From positions 1 through 32,243 of the forward strand of contig CAKZMZ010000513.1 in assembly GCA_937129345.1 (NCBI GenBank): a stretch of DNA of 32,243 bases, in the 5' to 3' direction. The notes under the pieces are model-generated. The model ran no database searches and was not told where the DNA came from. It worked only from the letters and a program-made list of their open reading frames with translations. Source of the DNA: an uncultured Thalassovita sp. Its GTDB lineage: Bacteria > Bacteroidota > Bacteroidia > Cytophagales > Flammeovirgaceae. Positions within the stretch are counted from its first letter, which is position 1, and each line of letters starts with the position of its first letter. This document shows positions 1-11,900 of this stretch, in pieces. The position numbers were made by a program, and so were the translations under genes.

Positions 1-22
1 ACCAACGCACTTTACAAAATCT

Positions 23-1631
<1,609 letters not shown>

Positions 1632-1848
1632 TTGAATAAAGTATGATTAAAAAAAGCAGTACTATTGTTGACGGGCGATAAACTTTCCACATCAAAAAAA
1701 ACACTACTTTACAGCTTTTAGAAATTTATAGAAAAATCTGTGTGCGTTTATTAAAAAAAGAAATGGAACAGAACTATCTTAATATAAATTTCAGAAGTCA
1801 AAATTAAGAGAAGGCATTAAAAAAACTTACTAGCAGACGTAAATAATT

Positions 1849-2601
1849 TTATTTATTTTCATTCCATATATCCCAAGATTTTTCTGCCTGTAATATGAGC
1901 ATGGGCATACCATTAATGACTTTTGCACCCACCAAGACACCTTTTTGCATAAACTGTGTATATTCTGGATTGTAAACTAAATCATACAAGTAGTGATTTG
2001 CGGTTAAAAATTCATAAGGTATTGGAGGGGCCGTATCGATTTTAGGATACATGCCCAATGGCGTGGTATTGATTATCAATTTATTAGCGGCTAGTATTTC
2101 TACCTCCAACTCTTTGTAAGTCACAAAATTTGCTCGAGACTTTTCCCTTGAAACAATGCTGTAAGATATGCCTAGGGCTTTTAATGCGGCAGCTACTGCT
2201 TTTGAAGCCCCACCGGATCCGAGAACGAGCGCGCCCATTTGCGTGTAATCTTGATTAGCACCTAAAAACTGTTCGAGTGATACCTTAAAACCATAGAAGT
2301 CAGAATTATATCCCTTTAACTTGCCATCGGTTATTTTTACTACGTTTACGGCTCCAATTTCTTTGGCATAGAAATCAATGTCATCCAGATAATCAAATAT
2401 TTTTTGCTTAAAGGGTATGGTTACGTTTAGTCCCTGTAAGCTCTGATTGCTATTTAAAACCTCAGGCAGCTTGTCGATACTTTCAATCTCAAATAGTTCA
2501 TATTTTGCATCTTCTATACCCTCTTTTTCAAACTTTTCGGCAAAGTATCTTTTAGAAAATGAATGACTGAGTGGATAACCGATGAGCCCGAATAATCTCA
2601 T
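1849..2601 (-). CDS. aroE: Shikimate dehydrogenase
   Basis: AroE reduces 3-dehydroshikimate to shikimate with NADPH in the cytosolic route to aromatic amino acids and folate. The 250-residue length is slightly short but usual for Bacteroidota. The shikimate-binding SHS motif is in GYPLSHSFSKRYF (residues 8-20). The catalytic Lys is residue 65 in NVTIPFKQK. The NADP-binding loop GSGGASKAV, the block INTTPLGMYP and the C-terminal NGMPMLILQAEKSWDIW are all present. It starts 20 bp after the stop of the M16-like gene on the same strand, so the two probably share a transcript. No other aromatic pathway gene is in the window. Confidence 0.96.
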   Translation of the reverse strand: MRLFGLIGYPLSHSFSKRYFAEKFEKEGIEDAKYELFEIESIDKLPEVLNSNQSLQGLNVTIPFKQKIFDYLDDIDFYAKEIGAVNVVKITDGKLKGYNSDFYGFKVSLEQFLGANQDYTQMGALVLGSGGASKAVAAALKALGISYSIVSREKSRANFVTYKELEVEILAANKLIINTTPLGMYPKIDTAPPIPYEFLTANHYLYDLVYNPEYTQFMQKGVLVGAKVINGMPMLILQAEKSWDIWNENK

Positions 2602-2621
2602 ATTAAATTTACATGTTTTTA

Positions 2622-3887
2622 TTAACCGATTGCTATTTCTAAATACTCTCTATCAAAATACTTTTTGGCAGTTTCTAAGATGTGATCTGCAGAAATTTTG
2701 TGGATTTCGCTAACGTAGTTATTAAAATAATCCTTATTAAGACCATGAAAATGAACTGTTTTGAAATATTGTGATAAAGAAAATGGAGAGTTTATCGACT
2801 TAATAAAACTTCCTACTACGTAACTTTTAACCACTGCCAGCTCATCTTCAGGCACCCTTTGAGTGGTTAATTGTTTGATTTCTTTATATATCTCTTCTAT
2901 GGCAAAATCCTTTTTTTCTTTTACTACATCTGTTGCTATAATATTGTATGCATGCTTTACCAAATAGACAATACTAGATTGTATACCATAAGTGAGCCCT
3001 TTTTCTTCTCTTAGGTTTCTCATAAGTCTAGAGCCGAAGTAACCACCTAATATTCTATTGAGCAATTCGAAGCTTAATGCATCTTTACTGTTTTTTTCTG
3101 GTGCTACTTGGCCTATCCTAATGGATGTCTGTAGGCTTTCTTTCCAATCATCATGAAATACCCCAAATCTTGATTTGATATCATTTGGCGAATTTGGAGT
3201 AATAATAGATTGCAAGGTCATTATATCAAACTCTGCTGTCATTTTAGAAAACAAATCATTGTCTATTAGGCCAGAGGCAATTATCTCAAAACTTTTTTGC
3301 TTTATATGTGAATCGTAATAAGCTACAATATCTTGATATTGCACACTATCTAACAAATCTGCACTTAGTTTATAACCATAAGGATGTCCCTTGCCAAACA
3401 ACTTATCCCTAAAGTTTATATTCGCAACGTATGCGGTTTTTTTGAAGTTAACAGACATTTGTTGCCTCACTCTTTTTTTAATGGAAGCAAATTCAGATTC
3501 TGGCAATACTGCTTCAGACAAAATCGATATCAGGATATCTGAAATTTTATGCAAATATTTAGATAGAAGATAGATGTCTATAGTAAGATGATCGAAACCT
3601 GAAGATATTTCCCAAAATATGCCGTGGCTGTCAAAGAAATTATTGATTTGCTTTGCCGAGTAGCTTTTTGTTCCTTCCAACATCAGCTTCGACAGCAAAA
3701 AGGCGGTTCCTGGTTTCTCTTCGTACCACTTGCCTGCCTTAAATATCAATTGTAAATTAAGTACCGGTTGATTGCCCGCACTGATGGCATGCAACTTTAT
3801 ACCATTTTGCAATTCTTGCGAAACAACTTCTTGTAAATGTACATCTTTGATTGGGACAAACTTAGGAGCTACTGACCTATCTATCAT
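2622..3887 (-). CDS. M16 (insulinase-like) family protein without the zinc motif
   Basis: This 421-residue protein has the two-lobed M16 layout. The N-terminal lobe carries the family block around LNLQLIFKAGKW and GTAFLLSKLMLEGT (residues 43-73). The C-terminal lobe carries LRNLREEKGLTYGIQSSI, the conserved Arg/Tyr region of M16 enzymes. The HxxEH zinc-binding motif is gone: the three ligand positions are Phe63, Ser66 and Lys67. It should therefore not be an active protease alone. In known bacterial M16B heterodimers one subunit lacks the motif and supplies the Arg/Tyr pair to a catalytic subunit. No catalytic partner lies next to this gene; its neighbours are aroE and porV. There is no signal peptide, so it is probably cytoplasmic. 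Family call firm, inactivity read from sequence, partner role inferred. Confidence 0.9.
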   Translation of the reverse strand: MIDRSVAPKFVPIKDVHLQEVVSQELQNGIKLHAISAGNQPVLNLQLIFKAGKWYEEKPGTAFLLSKLMLEGTKSYSAKQINNFFDSHGIFWEISSGFDHLTIDIYLLSKYLHKISDILISILSEAVLPESEFASIKKRVRQQMSVNFKKTAYVANINFRDKLFGKGHPYGYKLSADLLDSVQYQDIVAYYDSHIKQKSFEIIASGLIDNDLFSKMTAEFDIMTLQSIITPNSPNDIKSRFGVFHDDWKESLQTSIRIGQVAPEKNSKDALSFELLNRILGGYFGSRLMRNLREEKGLTYGIQSSIVYLVKHAYNIIATDVVKEKKDFAIEEIYKEIKQLTTQRVPEDELAVVKSYVVGSFIKSINSPFSLSQYFKTVHFHGLNKDYFNNYVSEIHKISADHILETAKKYFDREYLEIAIG

Positions 3888-3941
3888 ATAAATATCTGGC
3901 TTAAAAAATTTTTAGACAACTTATACTATTAAACATTGGGA

Positions 3942-3970
3942 AACAAAAAAGGCGCGTTGTTCGCGCCTTT
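3942..3970 (-). terminator. Rho-independent terminator after porV
   Basis: A perfect 9-bp stem (AAAGGCGCG / CGCGCCTTT) closes a 5-nt loop. Read on the minus strand, the stem is followed by a run of T (TTTTTTGTTT). It lies between the porV stop and the M16-like start, so it should end the porV transcript and give the M16-like/aroE pair its own promoter. The short T run on the plus side makes weak bidirectional use possible. Confidence 0.88.
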
Positions 3971-3989
3971 CTTAATTAAAATATCAAAT

Positions 3990-5210
3990 TTAATTGGCAT
4001 CTAGCTTAGCAGAATCTGACTTACCATTTAAATTAAACAGTAAAGAAAAACGCAAAGTATCTGCTAAAGGATGATTCTGCTGTCTTGATATCAGATAAGA
4101 AAAATCAATCCCAAAAACCTGATACCTTAGGCCTACACCTAAGGTAAAGTATTGCCTATTGCCTTTGTTTCTATTCTCGTGAAAATAACCTCCTCTTACT
4201 GCAACCAAGTCATTATACCAATACTCTAAACCCGCAGCGAACATTAGCTCACGCATTTCTTCTCCAAAACCATTAGGTGCATCGCCCACTGATAAAAACA
4301 TGGCCTCAACCCAGCCTCTATCACTATTATCTCTACCCGCTACAATTACTTCGTCGCCATTTTCATCTATTGCGGTTATTGGCGGCGTAGGAACCATCAA
4401 CTTACTTACATCAAAAGCAAAGGTCAATTTGTTAACTGGATCAAATTCCGTTGTTAATGCAGTTCCTAATCTTAAGGTAGTAGGTATAAAATCTCGGTTA
4501 TCATCATCTGAGTAAGTGATTTTGGGGCCAAGATTACTTAGGTTAGCACCAAAGGCTAGCTGAGAATCGTAACCACCTAAAATCAATTCATCATTAGTAT
4601 AATATGCAGAAACATCTGCCGAGAGAGAATTAGCAGGTTTGGTATCGGTATTGGTAGAGCCACTTGTAAAATTTCCTGAAAGATTGGAATGTAAAAACCT
4701 AGTGGTAACGCCCATACTAAAGCGCTGAGAAAGTTTAAGCGCGTAACTTGCATCGAAAGAAAACTCCCTAGGGTTAAAATCTTGTATTACATTACGGTTG
4801 ATATCGGTAAATTGCATATCACCGAGATCAAAATAGCGCATAGAAATGCCTACAGCACTATTATTATTTACTTTTTTATAGCCTGACAAATAGTAAAGTG
4901 CCATATCTCCTACAATTTTTTGTAACCAAGGTGTTACAGAGGCCGAAGCTCCGATACTATTTTCTGCAAATGCTAGCTTGGATGGATTCCAATAGGTAGC
5001 GTTTACATCTGGCGATACAGCCACGCCTGCATCTCCCATACCTGCACTTCTTGCATCAGGGGCAATGGTTAAAAAAGGTACTGCCGTTATAATTGGGTTT
5101 CTCTCTTCTACTTGGCCAGAAATTGGTGTTTGAGGATTTGGCTGCGCATAAAGTGTAACAATACTGGCCATGCAGGCCAACATTGCAATACTTACTCTTT
5201 TGAACAACAT
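3990..5210 (-). CDS. porV: Type IX secretion system outer-membrane protein PorV
   Basis: PorV (LptO) is a FadL-like outer-membrane barrel of the T9SS. It collects cargo with C-terminal sorting domains from the translocon and delivers it to the PorU sortase on the cell surface. The protein has 406 residues. An N-terminal signal peptide ends near LYAQP. The family block PFLTIAPDARSAGMGDAGVA (residues 45-64) and the following NATYWNPSKLAF are diagnostic. Amphipathic strands run to the end of the protein. The gene directly follows porU on the same strand, as in other Bacteroidota. The 171-bp spacer holds a candidate -7 box and repeated AACTAAA elements, so porV may also be transcribed by itself. 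A strong terminator follows. Confidence 0.96.
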   Translation of the reverse strand: MLFKRVSIAMLACMASIVTLYAQPNPQTPISGQVEERNPIITAVPFLTIAPDARSAGMGDAGVAVSPDVNATYWNPSKLAFAENSIGASASVTPWLQKIVGDMALYYLSGYKKVNNNSAVGISMRYFDLGDMQFTDINRNVIQDFNPREFSFDASYALKLSQRFSMGVTTRFLHSNLSGNFTSGSTNTDTKPANSLSADVSAYYTNDELILGGYDSQLAFGANLSNLGPKITYSDDDNRDFIPTTLRLGTALTTEFDPVNKLTFAFDVSKLMVPTPPITAIDENGDEVIVAGRDNSDRGWVEAMFLSVGDAPNGFGEEMRELMFAAGLEYWYNDLVAVRGGYFHENRNKGNRQYFTLGVGLRYQVFGIDFSYLISRQQNHPLADTLRFSLLFNLNGKSDSAKLDAN

Positions 5211-5269
5211 GCTTTTCTAATTTATGTAGTGAATATCTTTAAAACCAAAGTCACAGTCTTGTTGATATG

Positions 5270-5277
5270 CAAAACTA
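5270..5277 (-). promoter_or_regulatory. Candidate -7 box for porV
   Basis: On the minus strand this reads TAGTTTTG, a full match to the Bacteroidota -7 consensus TAnnTTTG, 60 bp before the porV start. No TTG was found at the usual upstream distance; the nearest is 13 bp away. The box overlaps one of three AACTAAA/TTTAGTT repeats, so a bound regulator could block it. Confidence 0.35.
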
Positions 5278-5327
5278 AACTTTAATAAACCAATTACACG
5301 CTTAGTATAGGTTTAGTTTTAACTAAA
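5273..5327. repeat. Triple AACTAAA repeat upstream of porV (possible operator)
   Basis: AACTAAA occurs at 5273-5279 and 5321-5327, and its inverse TTTAGTT at 5312-5318. The last two form a TTTAGTT-TT-AACTAAA palindrome. A longer inverted pair, AAAACTAAAC (5271-5280) and GTTTAGTTTT (5311-5320), spans 30 bp. This is in the porU-porV spacer and overlaps the candidate -7 box. Such an arrangement fits a dimeric DNA-binding regulator, but AT-rich spacers can form it by chance. Confidence 0.4.
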
Positions 5328-5381
5328 AGAAAAAATGTTACTGTAACTTAGTAGAGTTGCTTCATGGGCAAGTTGAGAGGT

Positions 5382-8300
5382 TTAATATTTAGTGATTCTC
5401 AGGGTTTTGTCAAAAGAAATATTCAAACTAGGATAGTAAATATATGCTTTTATCAAATACAATCCACTTTTGACTAGGTAACCGTTACTACTATAACCGT
5501 TCCAATCTACAATATTAACATTTGAAGTAGAATTTGCAATATTTTGATAGTAATCATTCACGAGTTTACCTGACACATCATATATAGCGACTTGTAGTTC
5601 TATTTGCTCTCCCTGAAACGCATTAAAGTAAGAGACTTGTACATTATCTATAAATGGATTTGGTGAGGCAATAATTTGACCAATGCTATTGTCGTCAATT
5701 TGACCAACTCTAAACAATATCTTTTGCTCTGCTAAATTGTTTTGGTTGTCCCAAACTTTTACTGAAAGACTGTGCAAGCCTGGTTCCAAATCTACTAAAC
5801 TATAGCGTATCCTACCTTTTTTGTAGTCATCTAGAGCTCCTTTATAGAAATCATTGAGCATTACAGTAAATTCCCCATTTAGTGTCGCCGTTATTTGCTG
5901 TCCTATGCCATTGCCTGTAATATTGATGCCGCTCTCATCAAAAATATCTACAAACAGAGTAGCATTCTCACCTACAAAATCCCCACTCTTAAAATCAGGC
6001 TCATCCAAATAAACCAATAAATCTGGAGGTGTACTGTCCAAAACGAAATTATTTGAGGAACCGCCAACTATCAATTCATCTATTGCTCCCGCTGCATCCC
6101 TGACCTTCTCATCATGACTGGCATACAGACTTATTTTCCCTTCGTCAAAATTGTAATCGATATTTTTTGGCACCAAAAATTCTAATGAAAACCTACCTTC
6201 ATTTACAGTTGCAGTACCTCTAAAAATAACACTGAGCCTATCTTCAAAGTCCATTACAGTATTGGGTCCCTCATCTCCAAGGGTCGTAATAGTTGTGGTC
6301 TTGTCGTAAACGGTGGCTTCTAAAGTACCATTAAAATCAGAAGAAAGCACTCCATTAAACTGTACCTCGCCCTCCAATCTTACCAGGTCTAGTGATTGAA
6401 TGGTATCTACCTCTATGTTATCTCTATTTTTGATAGAAGTTATCTTGATATCCTCCTGAGGATAAGCCAAACGCATAGATGGATCGCCCAATAAGGCAAA
6501 ATTCCTATTGATCACACCTGTAATACTATTGTTTTTTGTTTTGACAAGTATATCTCCTAATCTAGGCATTTCTCCATTTACTGGCTCAAAGGCTGCTTCA
6601 TAAAAGGCTTGATTCAATAAAAAATTGGTGTTTGAAAAAACAGGTCTTGTAGTAGTAAGCAAAGCTATGGCACCTCCCTCTGCATTTAGCAGGGCCAATT
6701 CAGCACCTGAATTTAAAGTAGGATTGTCATACCTGCCGAACTCGCAAGTAGCTGTTACAAGCAAGGGCATTTTATACTTATTTTTCCAATTAACTATTTG
6801 TCCATTGGTCAAGATATCTTCGCTGGTCCAGCCTGTTTCGGCTCCGTGGCCACTAAAATTCATGATCAAGACTCCATTGTCGATATTTTTCTCTAGCTCT
6901 GCTCTAGCTTCAGGTGCAAAACGCTTACCTGTATTGGTAGAAACAACCTGTGGGTAAGCATCCACAAAAATTCTGTTGGTATTAAACAACTGGTAATTAC
7001 TTTCTATGAACCGTCCCAATCTATCAGCCTGTAATTGATGGGTATTGGCATCACCATCATCGGCGACCATCGCGATGCGCTTTCTCCATTTGCCTAAAGT
7101 CTCTTTGGCAGTAGCGTACCTGATCAGCTTGTCAACCACTGCTTTGGCTTCTTCTAAGGTGTTTACGGGCAGCCTGCCAATGCCAACATCCATTAAGTGA
7201 GACTCTTCATTAAATGCTTCGCTCCAAGCGCCTTCCTCTTTGTCCATAAAAGAGAAATAATCATCAGATGAGTAGCTATAGATAGGATGCAGTGACTCAT
7301 AAGATTCGTAAATAGGAATTAAGCTGCTATTGGCCGTTTCAGGCAATCTGTTTTTGTAATCGAAACTACCATCTCCAAATAGTAAAACATACTTAAGAGA
7401 GTCGGCCGCATTGCTTTTTAAATAAATATGCCTGATAAAATCGCGAATGGCCGTAATGTCTTGTCTACCCGAGGAAAACTCATTATAAATTTCTTCTGTC
7501 GTAGCTACTGCTGAACTTAAACCATCATGTGTATTTCTGAAATCGGCCAATCGTGATGCCTCACTTTTTAAAAATGGCGGTACGATGATCAACAGATTCA
7601 CCGCGCCAACGCTGTGCAGGTCTTGAGGCTCTACCTTACCCACTGCCAAGGGTACTTCGAAGGCCTCACCAGCGAGCAGGACCAATTCTTTGGCTCCTGT
7701 ATTGGGTACGTGCACATATTTGCTAGCACCTTCAGTCTCTATGGCATATTCTTGTACATTAGCGATGTCTGTCACATCCCAAAGCTTGGCTTCATTAGGT
7801 GCATCCTGAAGCTGGATTTTTAAGATATCTTCACTGCCACTCTCTGCAAATCGCATGAGGGTATGCGTTCCATATAGCTGTGCCCGTCTTTTGAACTCTA
7901 GTGTAAAATAATCGAGGTAACCAGCGTCTTTTGATGAAGAAGAACGCTTTTCAAAAGCAAAGCTCAATTCTAATACATCTGTATTTTGGAATGTACCAGA
8001 AAGGGTTTCTTCGGCAATGCGCCCTTTTATACCATAAGTGGTTTCAGGAACAGAGGCAATGCTGATCTCTTTACCGATGCCTTGATTGGTAGATATTTCG
8101 AAAACCCCTCCAGAGGGTGCCGAGGACATTAGAGCGGTAGAGATTTTTACAGGAGCAGCATTTGCTACACCTGAAAGTGGAAATGAAAAATCGTAATTTA
8201 AATTGAAATCGAACCGCTCCCCGAACCATCTTCTGCCAGAACCAGATCCAGAACCTCCTCTATTTGATGAGAGATCTAGGTGATTGATTTCATCGATCTC

Positions 8301-8840
8301 ATGGTGGATCAACTCATCGAATTGGTTGACTTCTATACTTGTGCCTACAGGTTTTGAAGCCAAGGCCACTTTGTTTGAGATTTCTTCTGAAATCTTGATA
8401 AAATAATAGGCAGTATCTGCATAAAGGTTTTTTTCATATACCCATCTTTGTTTAAGGCTATCGTAATAAGCTTTATCAGGGCCTTGTGCATAGAACAAAA
8501 TGTAATCCTCGCTATTGAAAGCCCCATCGCCACCGCCCTTTACATTTACTGCAGTTTCTGGCAAATCTTTAAACCTTTTAATAGAATTGGGTTGGGGCAA
8601 CATTCCACCACCATAACCCAATATTTTTATATTATCAGGATCTACTGAGTTCGTATTGATGCCCAGTTCATTTAAGAGAGATGCGTCAATTTTGTAAATG
8701 CCATTTTTTGTAATAGCGATTTTATAAACATCACCAGATGATAGGACTGAATTTTCGGGAGCTTGCGAATGAGTGTGTTGCAAAGCACCAAAAACTAAGT
8801 TCATACAAAAAGTTACAACTAAAATAAATCTCAGAGACAT
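5382..8840 (-). CDS. porU: Type IX secretion system sortase PorU
   Basis: PorU is the gingipain-like (C25) surface sortase of the T9SS. It removes C-terminal signals from cargo and attaches the cargo to the outer-membrane surface lipopolysaccharide. The protein is 1152 residues, normal for PorU. A signal peptide covers about residues 1-26. The catalytic dyad is visible: His665 in NFSGHGAETGW and Cys699 in TATCEFGRYDN. The block LLFGDGSFDYKN before them is a PorU hallmark. The last 90 or so residues (ASPNPFIDNVQVSYFN to the C-terminus) form a T9SS-type C-terminal domain with a DVSGKLV-like strand; PorU is known to keep this domain uncleaved. porV follows immediately. Identification is very secure. 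Confidence 0.97.
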   Translation of the reverse strand: MSLRFILVVTFCMNLVFGALQHTHSQAPENSVLSSGDVYKIAITKNGIYKIDASLLNELGINTNSVDPDNIKILGYGGGMLPQPNSIKRFKDLPETAVNVKGGGDGAFNSEDYILFYAQGPDKAYYDSLKQRWVYEKNLYADTAYYFIKISEEISNKVALASKPVGTSIEVNQFDELIHHEIDEINHLDLSSNRGGSGSGSGRRWFGERFDFNLNYDFSFPLSGVANAAPVKISTALMSSAPSGGVFEISTNQGIGKEISIASVPETTYGIKGRIAEETLSGTFQNTDVLELSFAFEKRSSSSKDAGYLDYFTLEFKRRAQLYGTHTLMRFAESGSEDILKIQLQDAPNEAKLWDVTDIANVQEYAIETEGASKYVHVPNTGAKELVLLAGEAFEVPLAVGKVEPQDLHSVGAVNLLIIVPPFLKSEASRLADFRNTHDGLSSAVATTEEIYNEFSSGRQDITAIRDFIRHIYLKSNAADSLKYVLLFGDGSFDYKNRLPETANSSLIPIYESYESLHPIYSYSSDDYFSFMDKEEGAWSEAFNEESHLMDVGIGRLPVNTLEEAKAVVDKLIRYATAKETLGKWRKRIAMVADDGDANTHQLQADRLGRFIESNYQLFNTNRIFVDAYPQVVSTNTGKRFAPEARAELEKNIDNGVLIMNFSGHGAETGWTSEDILTNGQIVNWKNKYKMPLLVTATCEFGRYDNPTLNSGAELALLNAEGGAIALLTTTRPVFSNTNFLLNQAFYEAAFEPVNGEMPRLGDILVKTKNNSITGVINRNFALLGDPSMRLAYPQEDIKITSIKNRDNIEVDTIQSLDLVRLEGEVQFNGVLSSDFNGTLEATVYDKTTTITTLGDEGPNTVMDFEDRLSVIFRGTATVNEGRFSLEFLVPKNIDYNFDEGKISLYASHDEKVRDAAGAIDELIVGGSSNNFVLDSTPPDLLVYLDEPDFKSGDFVGENATLFVDIFDESGINITGNGIGQQITATLNGEFTVMLNDFYKGALDDYKKGRIRYSLVDLEPGLHSLSVKVWDNQNNLAEQKILFRVGQIDDNSIGQIIASPNPFIDNVQVSYFNAFQGEQIELQVAIYDVSGKLVNDYYQNIANSTSNVNIVDWNGYSSNGYLVKSGLYLIKAYIYYPSLNISFDKTLRITKY

Positions 8841-8893
8841 ATATAAAACCTTGTACCTTTTGAGAAAAGAAAAATACCTTGCTGAAAGTTCCT

Positions 8894-8901
8894 CAAATTT
8901 A
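8894..8901 (-). promoter_or_regulatory. Candidate -7 box for porU
   Basis: The minus strand reads TAAATTTG, matching TAnnTTTG, 54 bp before the porU start. A TTTG lies 16 bp upstream at 8918-8921, shorter than the usual 19-21 bp and inside the terminator of the preceding gene. The start site would follow closely on the end of the RND transcript. Confidence 0.4.
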
Positions 8902-8916
8902 AGTGTTAAATAATAA

Positions 8917-8949
8917 ACAAAAGAGCTTCTTCTAAATGAGAAAAAGCCC
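8917..8949 (-). terminator. Terminator after the RND efflux operon
   Basis: An 11-bp stem with one G-U pair on the minus strand (GGGCTTTTTCT / AGAAGAAGCTC) closes a 5-nt loop. It is followed on the minus strand by TTTTGTTT. It lies 40 bp after the permease stop and ahead of porU. Confidence 0.75.
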
Positions 8950-8988
8950 TTATCGAATATTTGTTGTTGTAATCTAGAAATGTGCTGT

Positions 8989-11900
8989 TTACACGCTCAT
9001 CTCTTTCATACGCTTGTTTAACTCATCTACATCTATAATGCGTTTGGTTCTTCCAGAAACGAAAGAATAAACTGCCGGTATGATGTACAAAGTGAGCAAA
9101 GTAGAAAAAAGTAGCCCACCGATTACAGCAATACCCATAGAAACTCTACTTTCAGAACCTGCACCTAGTGCTAGAGCAATGGGCAAAATACCGAGTACGG
9201 TAGAAAGCGCTGTCATTAAAATAGCTCTAAATCGCATGGAGGCGGCTTCTATTACCGCCGCACTTCTATTTAATCCACCTGCTTTCTTTTGGTTGGCAAA
9301 TTCAACAATGAGTATGGCATTTTTGGTTACCAAGCCTATAAGCATAATGATACCGATTTGGCTAAAAACATTAATGGTTTCTCCAAAATACCAAAGGGTA
9401 AGTAGTGAACCACACAAAGCCAATGGCACGGTAAACATAATGATCAAAGGATCTCTAAAGCTTTCGAATTGTGCAGAGAGCACTAAGTAAACTAGTACCA
9501 ATGCCAATAAAAATGCAAATAAGATACTGGATGAACTATCCACAAAATCTTTTGAGGTACCATCTAACGAAGTGCTAAAAGTCTCATCTAGCAGACCATC
9601 AGCGATGTTATCCATGGCTGCGATACCATCGCCAATGGAATAGCCCGGGCTCAAAGTGGCAGACACTGTGGCCGCTACATACCTATTAAATCTAAATAAT
9701 TGTGGAGGTGTACTTTGTTCATAAGTGTCTATTACGTTGTCTAACTGTATTAGCTCGCCATTTCTATTTTTTACAAAAAGCGATTTAATGTCAAGCGGGT
9801 CATTCCTGTCTTCTTTGGTCACCTGCCCTACAACCTGATATTGCTTCCCGTTCATCATGAAATATCCGAAACGCTGCCCACTTACACCTAATGATAAGGT
9901 TTGCGCCACATCAGCAACAGATACCCCTAAGTTATTGGCCTTTTCTCTATTGATATTGATGATCAATTCGGGCTTAGTGAATTTTAGGTTGACATCCACG
10001 AAAGCAAAAGTAGGGTCTTCAGAAGCGGCAATTTTAAAGTCTTCTAATACGCCTTTCAACTTATCTAATGAAGTTGCCTGTATTACATACTGAATAGGAT
10101 ATCTAGAACGACGGTTGCCAATGGTTTGCTCTTGGGTAAAAGAACCTCTTGCATCAGATAAATATTTCACCTTTTCGTTTAAGCGGTCAATAATTTCTGA
10201 TTGGGAGGCCTCTCTTTCAGAAGGCGGCACTAAGACCAATCTTGCAAAGGCCGTATTTACCGATGAGGATGAACCAAACCCAGGAGAAGTTACCGTGACC
10301 AAACCTTTTAATTCAGGAGTTTCTTCTTGAACGATTTGTATGAGCTTGTCCACGTATTCGTCCATGTACTCAAAGGAAGCGCCTTCAGGTGCTGCTGCAA
10401 AGAAGCGACCTCCCGAACGATCCTCTAAGGGTGCCAATTCTTGTTTTAATACACCCTGTACGTAATAGATGCCTACAAATGAAAGGACCACCACTACAAA
10501 TGATACCCATCTGTACCTCATAAAACCCTCCAAAGATTTTTTATAACCTGAGGTTAACCAGTTAAAAAATGGTTCAGTAACCCTGTAGAGCCAAGTATGC
10601 CTTTTGCGCTTCTTCAAAATTCTTGAAGAGAGCATGGGCGTTAAACTCAAGGCCACAAACGAGGAAATGATTACTGCTGAGGCAATGGTAATACCAAACT
10701 CTGTAAATAATCTACCCGTCAGTCCTTCTAAAAAAAGAATTGGCATAAATACCGCCACGAGTGAAATCGTAGTAGAAATTACAGCAAAAAATATTTCTTG
10801 AGAACCTTTAAAACCAGCATCAATTGGCTGCATGCCTTTTTCAATTTTGGCATAGATATTTTCGAGCACTACAATGGCATCATCCACAACCAATCCAATG
10901 GCCAGTACTATTCCTAAGAGAGTTAGTACATTAATGGAATAGTCCAAAAGGTAAAGTACGAAGAAAGTACCTGTTAATGAAATAGGGATGACCAATACAG
11001 GAATAACAGTAGTACGCCAATCTCGCAAGAACAAGAAGATAATGCTCACCACTAATATAAAAGCTATACCAATGGTTTGTTGAACCTCTAAAATTGACTC
11101 TCTAATGTATTTGGTAGCATCGTAACTCACGCCCCATTTAATATCTTCTGGCAAGTCTTTTTGTATCTGATCCAATCTTTTGTAAACACCATCTGCAATG
11201 TCTATATGGTTTGAGCCTGGTTGTGGTACTATGGCATTTACCACCATAGGGACGCCATTATATCTCAACAAGGTTTTTTCATTTAGTGCACCCAATTCTG
11301 CCCTACCAATGTCTCTAAACCTAATCACTCTGTTGGCATCTTCTCTAATAATCAGATTATTAAACTCCTCAGGAGTGGTCAATCTACCCAAAGTCCTGAT
11401 ACTTAATTCGGTACTTTTACCCTCTACAAAACCTGAGGGCAACTCTACATTTTCTCTATTAAGTGCATTTCTTACTTCTAGTGGGGTAATACTGTAGGCA
11501 GAAAGCCTTGCGGGATCCATCCACAAACGCATGGAATATTCGCGCTCGCCCCAAACCATAATATTTGAGATGCCCGAAACTGTCTGTAAACGCTCTTTAA
11601 AGATATTTACGCCAATGTCAGAGAGTTCAAGTAAGCTTCTATCATCTGATTGTATGGTAATGAAGATAATTGGACTGGCATCAGCATCGGCTTTTCGCAC
11701 TGAAGGTGCATCTATGTCGGGAGGGAGGTTTCTTACAGCACCTGAAACCTTATCTCTAACATCATTGGCGGCTGCCTCCAAATCTATTTCTAATTCAAAC
11801 TCAACTGTTACGGTACTTCTGCCATCTCTACTCACCGAGGTAATGGTCTTAATACCTGCAATACCATTTATGGCCTCTTCTAGGGGCTCGGTAATTTGAG

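Noticed and set aside
5330-5345. GTTACTGTAAC palindrome after porU as a terminator
   Set aside because: The arms leave a one-base loop, which cannot form a hairpin in RNA; no other stem is near.
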